Positions 23,891 to 35,969 of a stretch of DNA of 64,000 bases are shown one piece after another. The position numbers were made by a program, and so were the translations under genes. Each line of letters opens with the position of its first letter. Positions within the stretch are counted from its first letter, which is position 1. The DNA lies in assembly GCA_037576195.1 (NCBI GenBank), contig CM075102.1, forward strand, positions 51,766,745-51,830,744. Reading direction: 5' to 3'. The DNA comes from Phytoseiulus persimilis (Eukaryota; Arthropoda; Arachnida; Mesostigmata; Phytoseiidae). The notes beneath the pieces are model-generated. The model saw nothing but the letters and a program-made list of their open reading frames with translations. It was not told the origin of the DNA and did not search any database.

Positions 23891-26204
23891 GAGAATCTAG
23901 AACTTTTTGTAGTTGTTGTTGTAGTTTTCACAACTAGACGAACCATTGCTCCCGCCAGCTCAGCGCGACGTCGATCAAGTACTTGTTCGGAGCCGTTGCA
24001 CGAGTTCCATATGATTCATCGATAACCATCTGGCTCCCCGACTGCATACAGCGTTCAGATTGCAGTAATCATCTCCTATCTCTAACCTAAGATCGCAATG
24101 ACCAAAACGTCAGGCGACCTTGAACATCTGAATGGAATAATTTGAACTCGAAAGAACTAGTCTCCGTAAATGGTGGACAGGATGTAAATCGTACGAGAGC
24201 TCGAATTCGACGCACTCGGCCTTATCCCTTCCTGATCCTTTAAGTAAAAGGCGTGTTTGTCGCCGAATTCCTTCGTTCGTCCGTTCGTTCGATCATTCAC
24301 TTGGTGGTATGCAAAAACCGTTCGAGGTCCTTCCATATGTGAGAAGTCGAGCCTAATGTTTGTAGATGTTGTAAAGATAGGTAGATAGATTTACATATAC
24401 AAATAATGGCGATCAGCTACGATGTACACAACAAATAGAGCATTCAGGAGGACGAGCAAATGAATAAATACATCTGTCTTAACAGGCACGAAAGAAACCT
24501 CAGCCCGTACCTCGAAGCCCAGCAGAGAAGCTTAACGACTCCGCAGTACGAACACGACGGCGGTTCCACCATGGACACCATTATCCCGATGCCATCCGTC
24601 AAATGCATAGAAACAGTATGAGTTCCTGTTGCCGTCGATGGTAACGGTAGAGGTGGAGGTGACAGTCCTGGATCGTGCTCTGAGCTTTCGCTCCGGAGGG
24701 GATCTCAAGACGGGCGAAAATGCTCTGTTGATCAATCGCTCGGTCTGTTCTTCTTCCTCGTTTCAGCTCGTCAACTCCGATCTCAACCGCGGCATTCGAT
24801 CATGAGTGGCTGAGAGCGACTTTCCAATTGTTTGAGAGTTTCTCAGTCTTTGTTTGGTGGAGGCTGGGCATGAAATGATCCATTCGCCTATATGCCTATT
24901 CACCTTCCTGCAGTGAACGCGTGAATTTTCAATAGAGCATCACCAAGCCTGATTTAATTTCTCTTCGGTTTTCATGTTCGCTTTCTTGGCTGGTTGCTCT
25001 GTTGGTGGTAAACCGGTTGTCGGCAGCTCAAGAGAATCGTTCCGCAGATATGATCGGTATACTTGTAAGAGAATATAGTAGGAGAAGATTCGCAACCAAC
25101 GTTCCGAGGCCGCATACGTTCGCAGGCCACGTTACCCAGCATGTCCTAATGACTGTGTACATATAAACTGACAATTGCATATACAAACGCCTCATGATGT
25201 ATAATATATCGAGACAAGTGTCGCCGAATATTCGTCGACAGCAAAAGCAGCGACAGCAGCATCAGGATAATCGTTCGAGCACAGAAGAGACGAAGAATCT
25301 GGTGCGATACCACAGGGCTAGCTAGGCTCGATCGGACAGAACCACCAAGTCGAGCCAAAACTTGTGATGAGATGATGGCCTAGACGTTCGATAGCGACCT
25401 CCGAGTGTGGGTCGACACCTGCGCAGTTCCGTCCGCGCATACTGTCTTCCTTGCTGCTGCTGCCGCTGGCCCCCGTTTCCGCAATGAACCAACAGCGGTT
25501 CTTGTAGAATCTCGAGTAAAAATCTGCTAGAAAGTACCTAGCTTGAAATCCTGTGTTCGTCGCCCTGGGGCGACGACTGCTCACACACGCTGACGAGCGT
25601 CACCAGAATAACATTGCCTGACCTGATCGGGAGCGACTCTCCTTCTGCGCGTGGCGAACGCGAGTTCAACCCGCTGACGCCAACCGACGTATTTGAGCCG
25701 TCGGCAGTGAGAGGCTCGAGTGTTGGCTCGATGAGATTTCACGAGTTTGTCAAGTTCCCACCACAGTCGTTTTCTATGAGCACTGAGGACTGAATGCTTG
25801 ATTGTTTGGTGGCAGGAGTGACCGCTCCACAGATACTCTCCGAAATTCTCCTTTCGATCGCTTGGATGTTCCTTCGGAGGCAACGCGATTGTACATCGCC
25901 ACGTCAGGTCGTTACAATGATAACTTCTCAATTGTATCAGATTCTGATGATGCCGCTGGTGCTGATGCTCTGGCTGCTCTTAAGTTTTAGATTCGACTGC
26001 GTGCTTTCAAGAGGCTGCGGAAATATTCGGAGTCGTTGCTCGCAAAAGCTGATTACAACCTCAATCTCAAGAAATGCTAAACACGAATGGCGTCTGCGCT
26101 CCAAGAGATCAAACACTGACTCTCTGGACGCGAGAAAATGACTTTAAAGCCGGATTCCGTAACAATACTCAGAGAGTGATTAAGATAGGAACTACTACTT
26201 GCTC

Positions 26205-26285
26205 TTGTGACGACGACGACGGCGGCGGCGGTCGTTCTTGCTGCTGCTGCTTAAGAAGATTTCAAAGTTGTTGCTGCTGCTGCCA
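26205..26285. repeat. trinucleotide microsatellite cluster
   Basis: Consecutive short runs of GAC, GGC and TGC trinucleotides, with a second TGC run a few dozen bases on. It lies in the presumed 3' UTR of the TRIM-NHL gene, about 100-180 bp past the stop. Confidence 0.85.
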
Positions 26286-26388
26286 CTGTCGCTTCAGGCT
26301 TCACAATTGGCTCTCACAAATTGTCGCTTCGAGGATAGTTCGCATTCTGTTCTGCCTCCCTCGCAGTTCTTCACGAGGTCGACAGATT

Positions 26389-29300
26389 TCAATTGATGTA
26401 CAATGTGTTGAGGATGAGAACGTGGTGGTTATTCTTGGCCAGTGTGACCACATAACCCTCAGAGGTAATTTTCAAGCCGCAACATCGGCTCACTTTGCAG
26501 TACGGACACTCAAACTCGCTAACAGCCTGACCGTCGCGATTGAACACGACAATATGGAACCTGGAAAAAGGTATTTCGATCAGATGCAGTCGTGCCGATC
26601 AGCGCGTCGACCGTTCGGTAACGACCCCCTCTGTGGGGACGACTCAAGGCATGCGAGTATCCTAACTGACCTGTTTCCATGGGAGTCACCAACCAGAATG
26701 TCGCCATGATCCGATATATCTATGCCGTTGGGGAAATTAGTGAGTCCTTCTCCTCCGATTCGTCTCAAGAAGTTACCACACTCCGAATAGACCACAACAC
26801 AATGTCCTTTGAAATCGCAGATGTAAAATTCGGAGCCCCACACGGCGATATCGGACGGCTCTCTCATATGTTCACTGCAGTCGAACCAGAGCAGCAGATC
26901 GCCACCTTCGGCTATCACAAAAACGGTTGGTGACACGGAGTCTACGGCGACGATACGTCCGTCGCTCGTCAGCGCCAGGCCCGCGACGATGTCGATGTAT
27001 CTAGGAGAAAGTAACCATCAGTTAGTACAGCACTCTCTCAAGGCACTCAGGTCGTGGCGGCCACACATCATTTGACTCGGTTCATTATTTCATGGAACGA
27101 GAAGGCTCAAGAAATGGATTCCGACTGTATTCCATCCTGATCAATGGGTACACTGCGAGTTCCCGTTGAAACAAGTTGCGGAACAAGCGATCAGTATCCC
27201 CTGCTTTGGAAAGCTCGCATGACAATCCAGAACACGCCAGCTATGGAGACAGGGCAGCGCCAAGGGCGGAAAATGAGTCAATTGGTTACCTTGAACTAGC
27301 ACGAGCTCACCTGATCGCAATCTTCTTTATGAATTCTCCAGTTTTCGTGAAGAGCTGCATTCGGCTTCGCTCATTCCCTCGGTCGCATATAACATAGGTT
27401 CCCGTTGACTTGATGACGGCAACTTTCCTAGGATACCAAAGCTGGCCTTCCTCTTTTCCCTGAACGCCAAACTCGTGTTTGAACTCGCCTGCTTTGTCGA
27501 AGATTTGGATGCGATGGTTGTTTGTGTCCGCCACGACAATCTCTTCGTTGGGTCCTAAACAGAACCCGTGCGGTGATGAAAATTGTGTCTGACCCGAACC
27601 CAATTGGCCAAACTTGATGCGTATGTGCATAGGTGTCATTCGATTCGATCGGGCCACTGAACCCTGCGGAATCGGAGACTGGAGGACACCAGCCGCTGCC
27701 GCCGCGGCGGCGGCAGCAGCGGCGGCGGCGGCCGCTGCCGAGGGAACGACACCCAGGGCACCTACGCCTCCTGTCGGACTTCGTTGACCTCCTGCTGAAG
27801 TTCCCGAGGTACTCGACGAGCCCGAAGGCTGAGAGACGGTGCCGTTCTCCACGACAACGCCCGGAGGTAAACCTGTTGGACTCAACTGGGGGCCACGTAG
27901 TCGCTGCATGGATTGGCTCGGGTAAGGGGTGGCGAGCTTTGCGAGTGCTGACAAGTTATTGATGAGCTGTGCTTCTTCGTCGGTCGAAGCCCCCGCTGCG
28001 GGACCCATCCGTGTCGGACCCTCGGGACCCACCATCATATGACCAGGTGAGACAACTTTGCCCACGCTCCCCACCAGCAAGGGCAAAACGTCAGGCTCGA
28101 CATCCGCGTCGACTACGTTGGTCACTCCTGCCAAGCGAGCAAGGTTCATGTGTGCCAAAGCCGAGCGCAGTTCATTGTATTGATTTTCGCCTGGCGCGAT
28201 CGAGTCCAGGACGCTGTGTGATCCAGAGGAAGCTACTACGCTGCTCGGAATCTGGTGGCTTGCTGGCGACAGCAACGCATGCGTGTCGAGCTGGCCGAAA
28301 TGAGATGAGCTCAAGGGCGATGAATTCACGGCATCGACGAGTTCCGCTGGCAGGAGCCGGGCAGCACTTGTATTGCTTATCTCTGGGGCAATGGACGCAT
28401 TGAGGAGACTGACATTCGCTGGGCTCGTGTTGGGCATGTCCATCAGGTCGAGAGACACCACTTGCCCGAAGAGACCAGCAACGGCAGCCTTGAACTTCGC
28501 TTCATCCGTGATGAACTTCAACTCGGCACTATTGTCCCGGCCTTTCGGGCATGAATGGATCAACTTCCGAATCCTCGACGTAACCAGAACTTTCAAGGCG
28601 AGAAATTCAGCAGCATCACCATATTTCGATAGCTTATCAGCGAATTCGACAGCGTGCTCCAGATTGACTCGAGACTCCTGACAGAGCTGGATGTCGTCCA
28701 TGACACGCATCTCCTGTGAAGAATGAACTTTCTCGAGGTCTTCCAGAGCCGCTTCTTTCACCTGTTCCAGGATGCTCTTGAAAGTGATGAAAGTTTCCTC
28801 AATAGATGATCGAACAGAATCTCTCGTCAACTGCAGCTCGGTGAGGGATGTCGTCAGAGTCTCATTCGTCTGAAAGATTTGAACGCAAGGTCTCACGTGA
28901 TTCGCTCGGGTCTAGTCCGACGGAAGGAGTCAGCGCTGATCGCTGTCAGGATGTCAGGCATACGTTCGTGGGCTGCTGGGCACGAGCGTATCGGATAATG
29001 AGTGGACGACGAGCACCGATCTCAAATCGGATACCCAGTGTTAGGAGTGCAAGAGAAACCGAAGACGAGCTCATGATTCGTCCTCGAAAATCCCATGCGC
29101 TCCATATTTTTCTATCCAGTTTGCGAAAAGGTTACTCGACCTGCTATGGGTAGCCTTACTCATGCTGGAATGAGTGGTGGAAACAACGCGCTCCGATCTG
29201 TTCAGAATCAAAACCGGTCTGTCTCACCTCATCGAATTGATGGAAGTTATGCTTGGCTTCGTTGATTAGAGCGATCAAGTCCGCGCGTTCCGTTGCATCA

Positions 29301-31134
29301 AACTCGTTAACTTTTTTGCATCCGTGACCTTGATGTCCCGAGACCAAACATTCGTTGCACATTGCCTTGAAACATACGATTCTTGTTGAGGGACGTTCGA
29401 CGGGTCCGGCCACAGCCGACACTAAGCATTGAATGTTGCCATTCTTTTTAAGTCTGCTCAATGGAATAATTCAAACAGACTAGTGCAAATGGCACTCCTT
29501 TTTCCTCGATTATAAAGCTCTAGAAGATGTGGACATCTTCGAGGCCATGGAATCGAGGTTCGCGACCTGATGCAAAACTTTGGCAGAAGCACGGGAAATA
29601 GAGCTGACACTTACTGTTCCGCAAGTTGGATCGTAGAGTTGAGCAACTTCCCGAGGATGGCGGAGGCAGCTGACTGCACGATGAATTTGGGCAGTTTCTT
29701 GATCGAAGGCTTCGAAACAAACGACCTGGTGATTCTCGAAACAAAGCATCGACGAATGAGCTTTCCTGCAGCTCGAACACAGGAATGTTGAACAGTCTTG
29801 ACATCGAGCGATCGCATGGTCCTTGAAGGAAGCAGATATGAACTCAGGAGGAGCTTCAAACTTTGATTCGGTACGAGTCTCTCCCGAGACCGACGAATAA
29901 TGTCGGATGCCAGTAATACCAGTCGATACGTCACAGTACTGAATGGCGTTAAAACATCGCACTTATTATGCCCGAGAATCGTGGCAGAGGGAAAATCAGG
30001 TTTTCGTCTCTGAATATTCAAGCGTTATTTCTCGAGGTGAATCTGTTCGGTATTTTTCCGAAATAAAGTTTCCCCCTTCATGAGTACCCATCCGGAGACA
30101 TCGGAAACACAACGAACATGCTTTCGTAATTTGTGGATCAATACAACAAAGTTGACACCGTGCGACACCTGCCAACAGCAGAGTACTGATCTGAATCATT
30201 GCTTTCCCTAGTTATAGAGATCGGTAATCCTTCCATTGAACTGGATTATCGATATGGAGACTAGGTTTCGAGATCGATGGGGTCAGGGTACAATCCGAGC
30301 ATGCTCCTCCAAACATACCTCACTCTTGCAACTGGTGCAAATGACAGTCCGTCGACGTATGGCTTCAGCGTCCAATCGATTTATCAGGACATAGTCGAGA
30401 GGTAGACTCTTGAGCCCCTGCGTGCATTCGGTCTCCGTATGGCACTTGGGACAGCCGATGACAGCATTGGTGATTTGTCCGTGGTTCGGTGAAGAGCTCA
30501 GAGGTCGTTGCTGTTTCCCCAGACAAGCTTCGCAGAACACGTGCAGGCAGTTCAGCACACGAGGTGGTTGAGTATACGCCTCTGAGCAAACGCCACAGAC
30601 TCCTTCGGGAGTACCGAAATCGGCGTCCTCTAAACTTCCATCCAAGAGGTCATTTCGCGCCAGATCTTCATCGTCGTCGATGTGCCCTCCTTCGTCGCCA
30701 TCCTCGTCGACGTCGTTGTTATCATGCTTGTCGAAACTCGCAGTATTGCTTCCGAAGTCTTTGTTATTCTGTTGCGGTGCCAACTGAAGAGAATTCTTCT
30801 CATCGCCTCCTCCATCGGTGAACAGTGCATCGTGAACCGTGCCCCTATCGTCGCCCGCATCGGGTCGCCGGTGAAGATCAGTGTTGACATGCTGCTGTTT
30901 CTTGTTGCCGATGATGGCTACACCTGTGTTGTTGTTGTCTCGACTTCTGCTTCCACTGGAGGGCCCGCCGTCCGCTGAATCCGAGAGCGCAGGGGGGGAT
31001 GTGGGCGATCGTCGGTCCTCGCCGTTAGCGGAGAACATTTCAAGTGCGGCGACGTTTTGACCGAGGGCGGAAGTAGAAGAGCAGTTGGGAAGCTCCATTC
31101 CGAGTCCCCCTGAGACACTGAGGCACTCAGTCAT
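26389..31134 (-). CDS. mei-P26: RING/B-box/NHL protein (TRIM-NHL, Mei-P26/Brat class)
   Basis: Six exons join in frame (minus): 31134-30319, 29821-29615, 29365-29228, 28869-27311, 27000-26671, 26560-26389; about 1073 residues, stop TGA. An acidic, Ser/Asn-rich leader (about 1-175) precedes a RING finger (CGVC..C.HVFC..C..CPKC, about 180-230). Then follow B-box 1 (CTSCKSE / [14 protein letters not shown], split by an intron), B-box 2 (CLRHP..CGTAMCNEC..H), a coiled coil, a Ser/Gly/Pro-rich linker with about 16 alanines, and a C-terminal NHL propeller (from about 800; [14 protein letters not shown]-type repeats, ending in NTLYIN). TRIM-NHL proteins bind mRNA 3' UTRs through NHL and repress translation; the RING suggests ubiquitin-ligase activity. 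Drosophila Brat lacks a RING, whereas Mei-P26 has one, so I favour Mei-P26; a RING-bearing ancestral Brat is the alternative. Start: the first in-frame ATG after non-ATG upstream codons; ATG at 31097 is also possible, as is a 5' exon. Confidence 0.92.
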
Positions 31135-32814
31135 CAGATCATAGGCTGGAGAGCAGATTCCGGTCCACAACGAGGTAAAACGTGGATGGGAGACTTTCTG
31201 TTGTTGGAGAAGTCTAGAATCCACCAGGAGATCTGAAGCGAAAGTCGCGGATTTAGAAATAATCCGCTCGCATGAGTTCACCACAAAGTTCCACAGAGTC
31301 TATTGGGAAGCATGTGCTGTTGCTGCGAGTCTATTTCTGAATCAGATCTCACGGAATCGGTCAATCAATGATTGCCCCACGAATTTGAGCTCACTCTCAC
31401 GACCGAGCGACTGCTGTGCGCGTGGATGAGTGATCCACGTGTTCCAAGCACGCCAACTTACACTGTTTCAGCAGAAAATCGCGACCACGCGTTCGTCACC
31501 GCCTGTTTGAACGCGCACTGAGCTCTCGTAGGAAAGTTCCGTCAACCCGAGAAGGAGTTGACCGCGTGCGCGGCGAAAAAAAAAACTCCCGGAGCCGGAA
31601 CGTGCAGTCGATCCTCTTGTTCATCAACTGGTCGAGTGGCCGATTGCACAAATCGTTCGCGATGCTCCACTTTGCCACTGCGCCACGAAGTAGAGGTATG
31701 TCACGCCTCAGGTAACGGTTGCCATGCGATTCCACGCAATAAGGTACAGATCCGACGGGGATGTTCGGTGAAAACCTCCGAGCGACGACGAACGCCCGAA
31801 AGCGGCGATTATTCGCAGAATCGAGGATGGCGCTTCCTCGACGCTCGTTCGCAAGCCGACATCGCTTTGGCTACGGGCTGGTAGCCACGAGGCTTAGCTG
31901 TTCGAGCACTTGACTGTGGGTGAAGAACATCGGGAATTGCCAACGGGCATGCCTGCCCAAAGATTTGACTCACCTATGAGCAGCGGAGTCCCGCAGGATC
32001 TTGAAGAGCAACGCTGGCGTTCGTTGCTTGGTTTGTGAATACTAATACAAATAAAACATCACAAAAGCAGCTTCGGTAAAGAGAAGACTGCCCTCTGTCT
32101 CTAGCATGGCGTCTTTCGAAACTCTGCCAGTTCCTCTCTTCCAACACGGCGCGAGAATCTGAATTCGACGAGCGCGCGATATCCGGAGCCGGTAGCACCG
32201 TCTCACAGCCTCCCTCGAGCCGAGGTCGTGGACTCGTCAAGCAATCTATGCTGAGCATTACAGTCTGTCATCGGTTTGAACCGTCCATATGGGCGAACGA
32301 CAGGCTCATCACTGAAGAACCTCATGGCATGAACGAGTTGGGCGGAAGTCCATCTGGACCGAAGAAGAGTATCAGACCATTCCCTCACTTTGTACCTCAG
32401 GCGGGGGAGGGACCTCGAAGTCACACCGCGGCTTCGCGACTCCATGACGAGAAGAGTCCCCCCTCGAAACTAAGGAAATCGAAGACATCGCCCGTCAGTC
32501 TCACCAGGGTTAAATTTTTCTCGATTGGGTCCGCTGTCTCCATCAGCACAATGACTGAACTACGAGTTCCGGCCTGAGCATCGAGTGAGTTTGAGCAAGA
32601 GTGTCCCGAAGAACCATTCCCCCATAGTTCGATAACTCGGAAGAGGCCATCAAAGACAATCCCGCAGTATCCATTCAATTATGATGAGAACAGCTCTGTC
32701 GACGACCCCAAGAGAGGGGAAGCCGTCCACCGGACCCTTACCAGATATATTCCGCTTCGTCCGTCAGTTCTCAAGTCATGAATTCTTTCCGGCTCCCCTA
32801 ATAGACTATGGAGT
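31135..32814. other. upstream of the TRIM-NHL gene; no gene recognised
   Basis: The first few hundred bases probably include the 5' UTR and promoter of the TRIM-NHL gene. Between 32.2 and 32.7 kb open frames exist on both strands with protein-like but unidentifiable content. Confidence 0.35.
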
Positions 32815-33165
32815 TGGTTTCGGGATCGCTCGGATCGTTCTTTCCGGAGTCTAAGGAGGTGGTTTCGAGATCAATCTGACCATATTTCTCGTAGTCTGGA
32901 GGGGGGGGGGCAATGAATTCCGAGGTCCATCTGACTATACTTTTCGAGCTCCAGGAAGGTGAATCCGGAGTCGATCTCGCCGTACTTTGTAGAGTATTTG
33001 GGTTTGAGGATGGTTCAAGGATCGATCGAACCATTATTCTCGGCGGTGAATCCGGGATCGATCTGACCATACATTTCGGGAGTCTGAGGAGTTGGTTTTG
33101 GAATCAATCTGGAAATACTATTTTGAGTCTAGAGAGCTCGTTCCGGGCTCGATCAAACTATATGA
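32815..33165 (+). repeat. degenerate 45-bp minisatellite array
   Basis: The motif ATCTGACCATA or variants recurs at about 32874, 32929, 32974, 33025, 33061, 33107 and 33152. Spacings are near 45 bp; the 55-bp gap contains an extra run of 10 G. Between these, GGTGATTC/GGTTTCG-type blocks sit at the same phase as in the 61.6-64 kb array. It is an old, diverged member of the same family and in the same orientation. Confidence 0.75.
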
Positions 33166-34148
33166 TATTCCACCACGTCAGTCGAGATTTCCGATCAGCA
33201 ACGGGCAAACTACAATACAGAAAAGCGACAAAATGTACCGATGTGCCGGACAAGGAGTCAGTTTTCCCAAAGATGCTGACCCAATAGAGAGGGAGCAAAC
33301 TGCCTCAATGCCAGTCAACGTAGTCCAACCGCGCCGACTTCACTCATGCGGAGGTGGCAGCAAAAACGACACGAGAAGCGTGCTGTCCGCGGCGTCGGCC
33401 TTCAGCAATATTTTTCCTCCTCATTGTCTGTATAAGGCCACTCATGTGTCTATGCCATGGACATAAGAAGGTCCTCCCAACGCTGCGCACGATACCAAGG
33501 ATAGCGGCTGGCTCAGTGATCCTGATTCCCGATTTCCAGTTACATATCTTCCTGCCCCCAAGCTCGACACATTCATGTCAGCCGTTGCACGTTGGATAGT
33601 TAATCCGAAAGAAGCGCGCTTGGAGAAGAGCCTTGAGCGCCTGAAAAATAAAACGAATAGGGAATCGTGCGGAACCAGAAGTTAATTCTGATCCTAGAGT
33701 GCTCTCAACTGCGATGCAACGAGTCGTTCATAGGATGACAACGAATGCTGTCGCTGACTATGAAGCCTGTGGTCTCTGCCCGCTGAGTTCTTCCTCGTCG
33801 CTGTGAAGAACGTCGATAATTCCGATAGAATTCGTCAATCTTGAGAGGAAGGTATACGGGGCTCGACGCATCGGCTATACGCGTGGCCGGAAATTCGTCG
33901 AATAACCTCAACGGACTGTTTGCGTGTTCGAGGAACGGGCGTGAGTGCCGCGATTCCGCTGTTGCAGGACTCGACGGAGCAACGACTCCGAGGACTCTTT
34001 GAATCTGAACGCTATGCGGTTGCGGAGCCGTTCGAGGTTGGTTTCGAGCCCAGATGGGAAAGCTTCGAAATTCGGTCCGAGTGACCTTCTTCGCAGCTAG
34101 TGAATGGTTACAGAACGCCTTGCGGCTGAAGTTGTCAGGAAAACGTAT
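33166..34148. other. no recognised gene
   Basis: About 1 kb between the degenerate minisatellite and the CIR1 poly(A) signal without a convincing exon or element. Confidence 0.4.
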
Positions 34149-34154
34149 TTTATT
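34149..34154 (-). terminator. poly(A) signal AATAAA of CIR1
   Basis: Minus-strand AATAAA about 90 nt past the CIR1 stop codon. Confidence 0.7.
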
Positions 34155-34241
34155 GAGAGACAGTCCGATAGGATATACTTCAGCACTCGATCTGAGTCCG
34201 GTATTCTGATATGAGCTTTCTCGAGGTAACGGATAACCGAT

Positions 34242-35962
34242 TCAAGATGAGGATCTCGATAATCTTCGTCTCGGAATCTGTTCTCTGTGATTGGTCGTAT
34301 GGGATCCTTTATGCCGTTGCGGTGATCTGCTCCGACTCCGGCGTTCCCTGGGCCCTCGGTCGTTGTCTGACGAACGTTTGTCAGTTTTTGAAGTCGATGG
34401 GAGCCCAGCACCCCTGTGATCAGGATTCTTCGAACCTCGACTTTCTCCGTGAGAGTCTGTTCGTCTAGGGTCAACCGAAACTTCTTTCTGCGATTTTCTA
34501 CGAGATTCTCCCGCGGAATCTTCGATGAGGTTATCGCTCGCTCTTTCTGAGCTCGAAGGCGAAGAAGCCTCCTCAGACTTCCTCTTATGCTCCTTTTTCT
34601 TCTTCTTATCCTTCTTTCTCTTTTCTCTCTTTTGCTTCCTCTCCACTTTAATGCTTCTTCGTTCCAACTTTTCGAGTTTTTTCAGCAATTTCTTCTTCTG
34701 TTTCAGCGTGAGGTCTCGCAATATTTGCTCTTCATTCTGGCGCTTCAGGTTGGAGTCATCTCTCGCAGAGTTTTGAGTTTCCAACTCCATGTCACGGGCT
34801 GAAATGAAGCAACAATCATCAGTCAGCTCTCGGAAGAGGATCGCGCGTGTCATGGGTGAGGCACGAAATATTGCTTGTATGTTCGATTCCTCACATAGTA
34901 CGCTTCGTTTCAGACGTAAGCCTTGTTCTTCTTGCATCATGAGCATCAGCTCTATCGGATCCTGAGTCTCTTCCTTCTTTTCACGCACGCCTTGGGACTG
35001 CAATCGAATCCGTCAGTTTTGCGGTGTGAAGTTGCTGCAGTGTAGCTAGGCAAACTGCCGCCCTGTGCGGAACTTGAGGATTCAGCAAAGTTTTCCTCCA
35101 CCTCTCGGGGTCGTACATGAAGTCATGCCGCTCAACTAGCTCTACGCGGCACTAACGAGATCACATATTTGTGTGTCCCAGGTGGCAACACATTCACGCC
35201 CGAGGATCCCGTAGAACTTACTTCTCCAAACAACCGGCACTCTCTGTCTGTGTTAATATGGCCCCATTTGCCACATTTGAGGCACTTCACATTCCGAACT
35301 TGGATACCGAAGGGTTGGTCTCTGATTTCTTCGTTGCCTGTAGGATTTTTTGTTGTTAATGATCCTTCTGCTCAATCGTGAGGGAATGAGACCCTCAAGA
35401 GGGTTTTTGCCAGAGCGAACGACATCAGCTGCCATAGCATAAGGGAGGAGCTCACCTTTCGCCCAACTCTCTCTGGGAGCTTGATACTTCCTTTGCCACT
35501 CGAAACGGGGCTCTTCTTTTGTCGTATCCTTTTCCTCTCGACGCAGGCCCGGAGGAGCATCGTACATGAAGTTGAGCGAGAGTTTCTCTTTCGACTCCGT
35601 CGAAACCATCGATCTTGAGGGAATAGACGAAGAAATTCATCATCCGAGACAGCCTCATGTGAAGAACTATATGGAATAGCTTGGACAAAACTTACCGATT
35701 ATTGTAAAGATTCTGTTCTTTATCGTATTGAGCTTTCAGCTCTTCTTGTTTCTTCTTCTCCGCCTCCGCGGCTTGCTCTGCCATCCAGACCTGACGTTAA
35801 TAAATTAGTTGGCTCATTGGAATTGCCCGAAGAGAGACTCGATTTCGAAAATGTCTCGGAAGGGTTTTCGGTGCAACCTCTAATACTCACTCTTTTGAGA
35901 TTTTCTCGGGATGAAGGATGGAAATCCTTTTTGCACATGAAGTTATTGTATCCTTTGCCCAT
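34242..35962 (-). CDS. CIR1: CIR1 homologue (corepressor interacting with RBPJ 1)
   Basis: Six exons (minus): 35962-35891, 35790-35696, 35613-35456, 35337-35222, 34997-34895, 34798-34242; 366 residues, TGA stop. The CIR_N domain opens the protein ([13 protein letters not shown], then VWMAEQ). Next come NFMYDAPPG and a CCHC zinc knuckle in exon 4 ([16 protein letters not shown]). [16 protein letters not shown] basic coiled coil and a long Lys/Ser/Arg-rich RS-like tail end it. This is the exact domain order of human CIR1 (about 450 residues), a nuclear corepressor bridging RBPJ/CSL to histone deacetylases and also linked to splicing. ATG at 35962 has a strong context (CACAAAATGG). A stop codon of a separate ORF lies only 7 nt before it in the same exon. 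The last intron (34799-34894, 96 nt) is stop-free and a multiple of three, so retention would insert 32 residues. Confidence 0.95.
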
Positions 35963-35969
35963 TTTGTGG

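Larger units (their letters stand above)
20821..26388 (-). other. AT-richer gene desert, candidate long 3' UTR of the TRIM-NHL gene
   Basis: About 5.6 kb downstream (minus sense) of the TRIM-NHL stop codon holds no recognisable coding exon. It is visibly richer in A/T and in TGTA/TATA and trinucleotide runs than its surroundings. The first minus-strand AATAAA I see after the stop is at 23055-23060, with another near 21012. This would imply a 3' UTR of 3.3-5.4 kb. The transcript end is not provable from sequence. Alternative: ordinary intergenic DNA with the real poly(A) site using a variant hexamer. Confidence 0.35.

Noticed and set aside
27633-28403. Plus-strand open frames opposite the TRIM-NHL gene
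   Set aside because: They are Arg/Pro-rich shadows of the real minus-strand coding exon.
34525-34802. Leu/Phe-rich plus-strand frames resembling membrane proteins
   Set aside because: They are the complement of the Lys/Arg/Glu-rich CIR1 coiled coil, where AAG/GAG codons read as hydrophobic codons.
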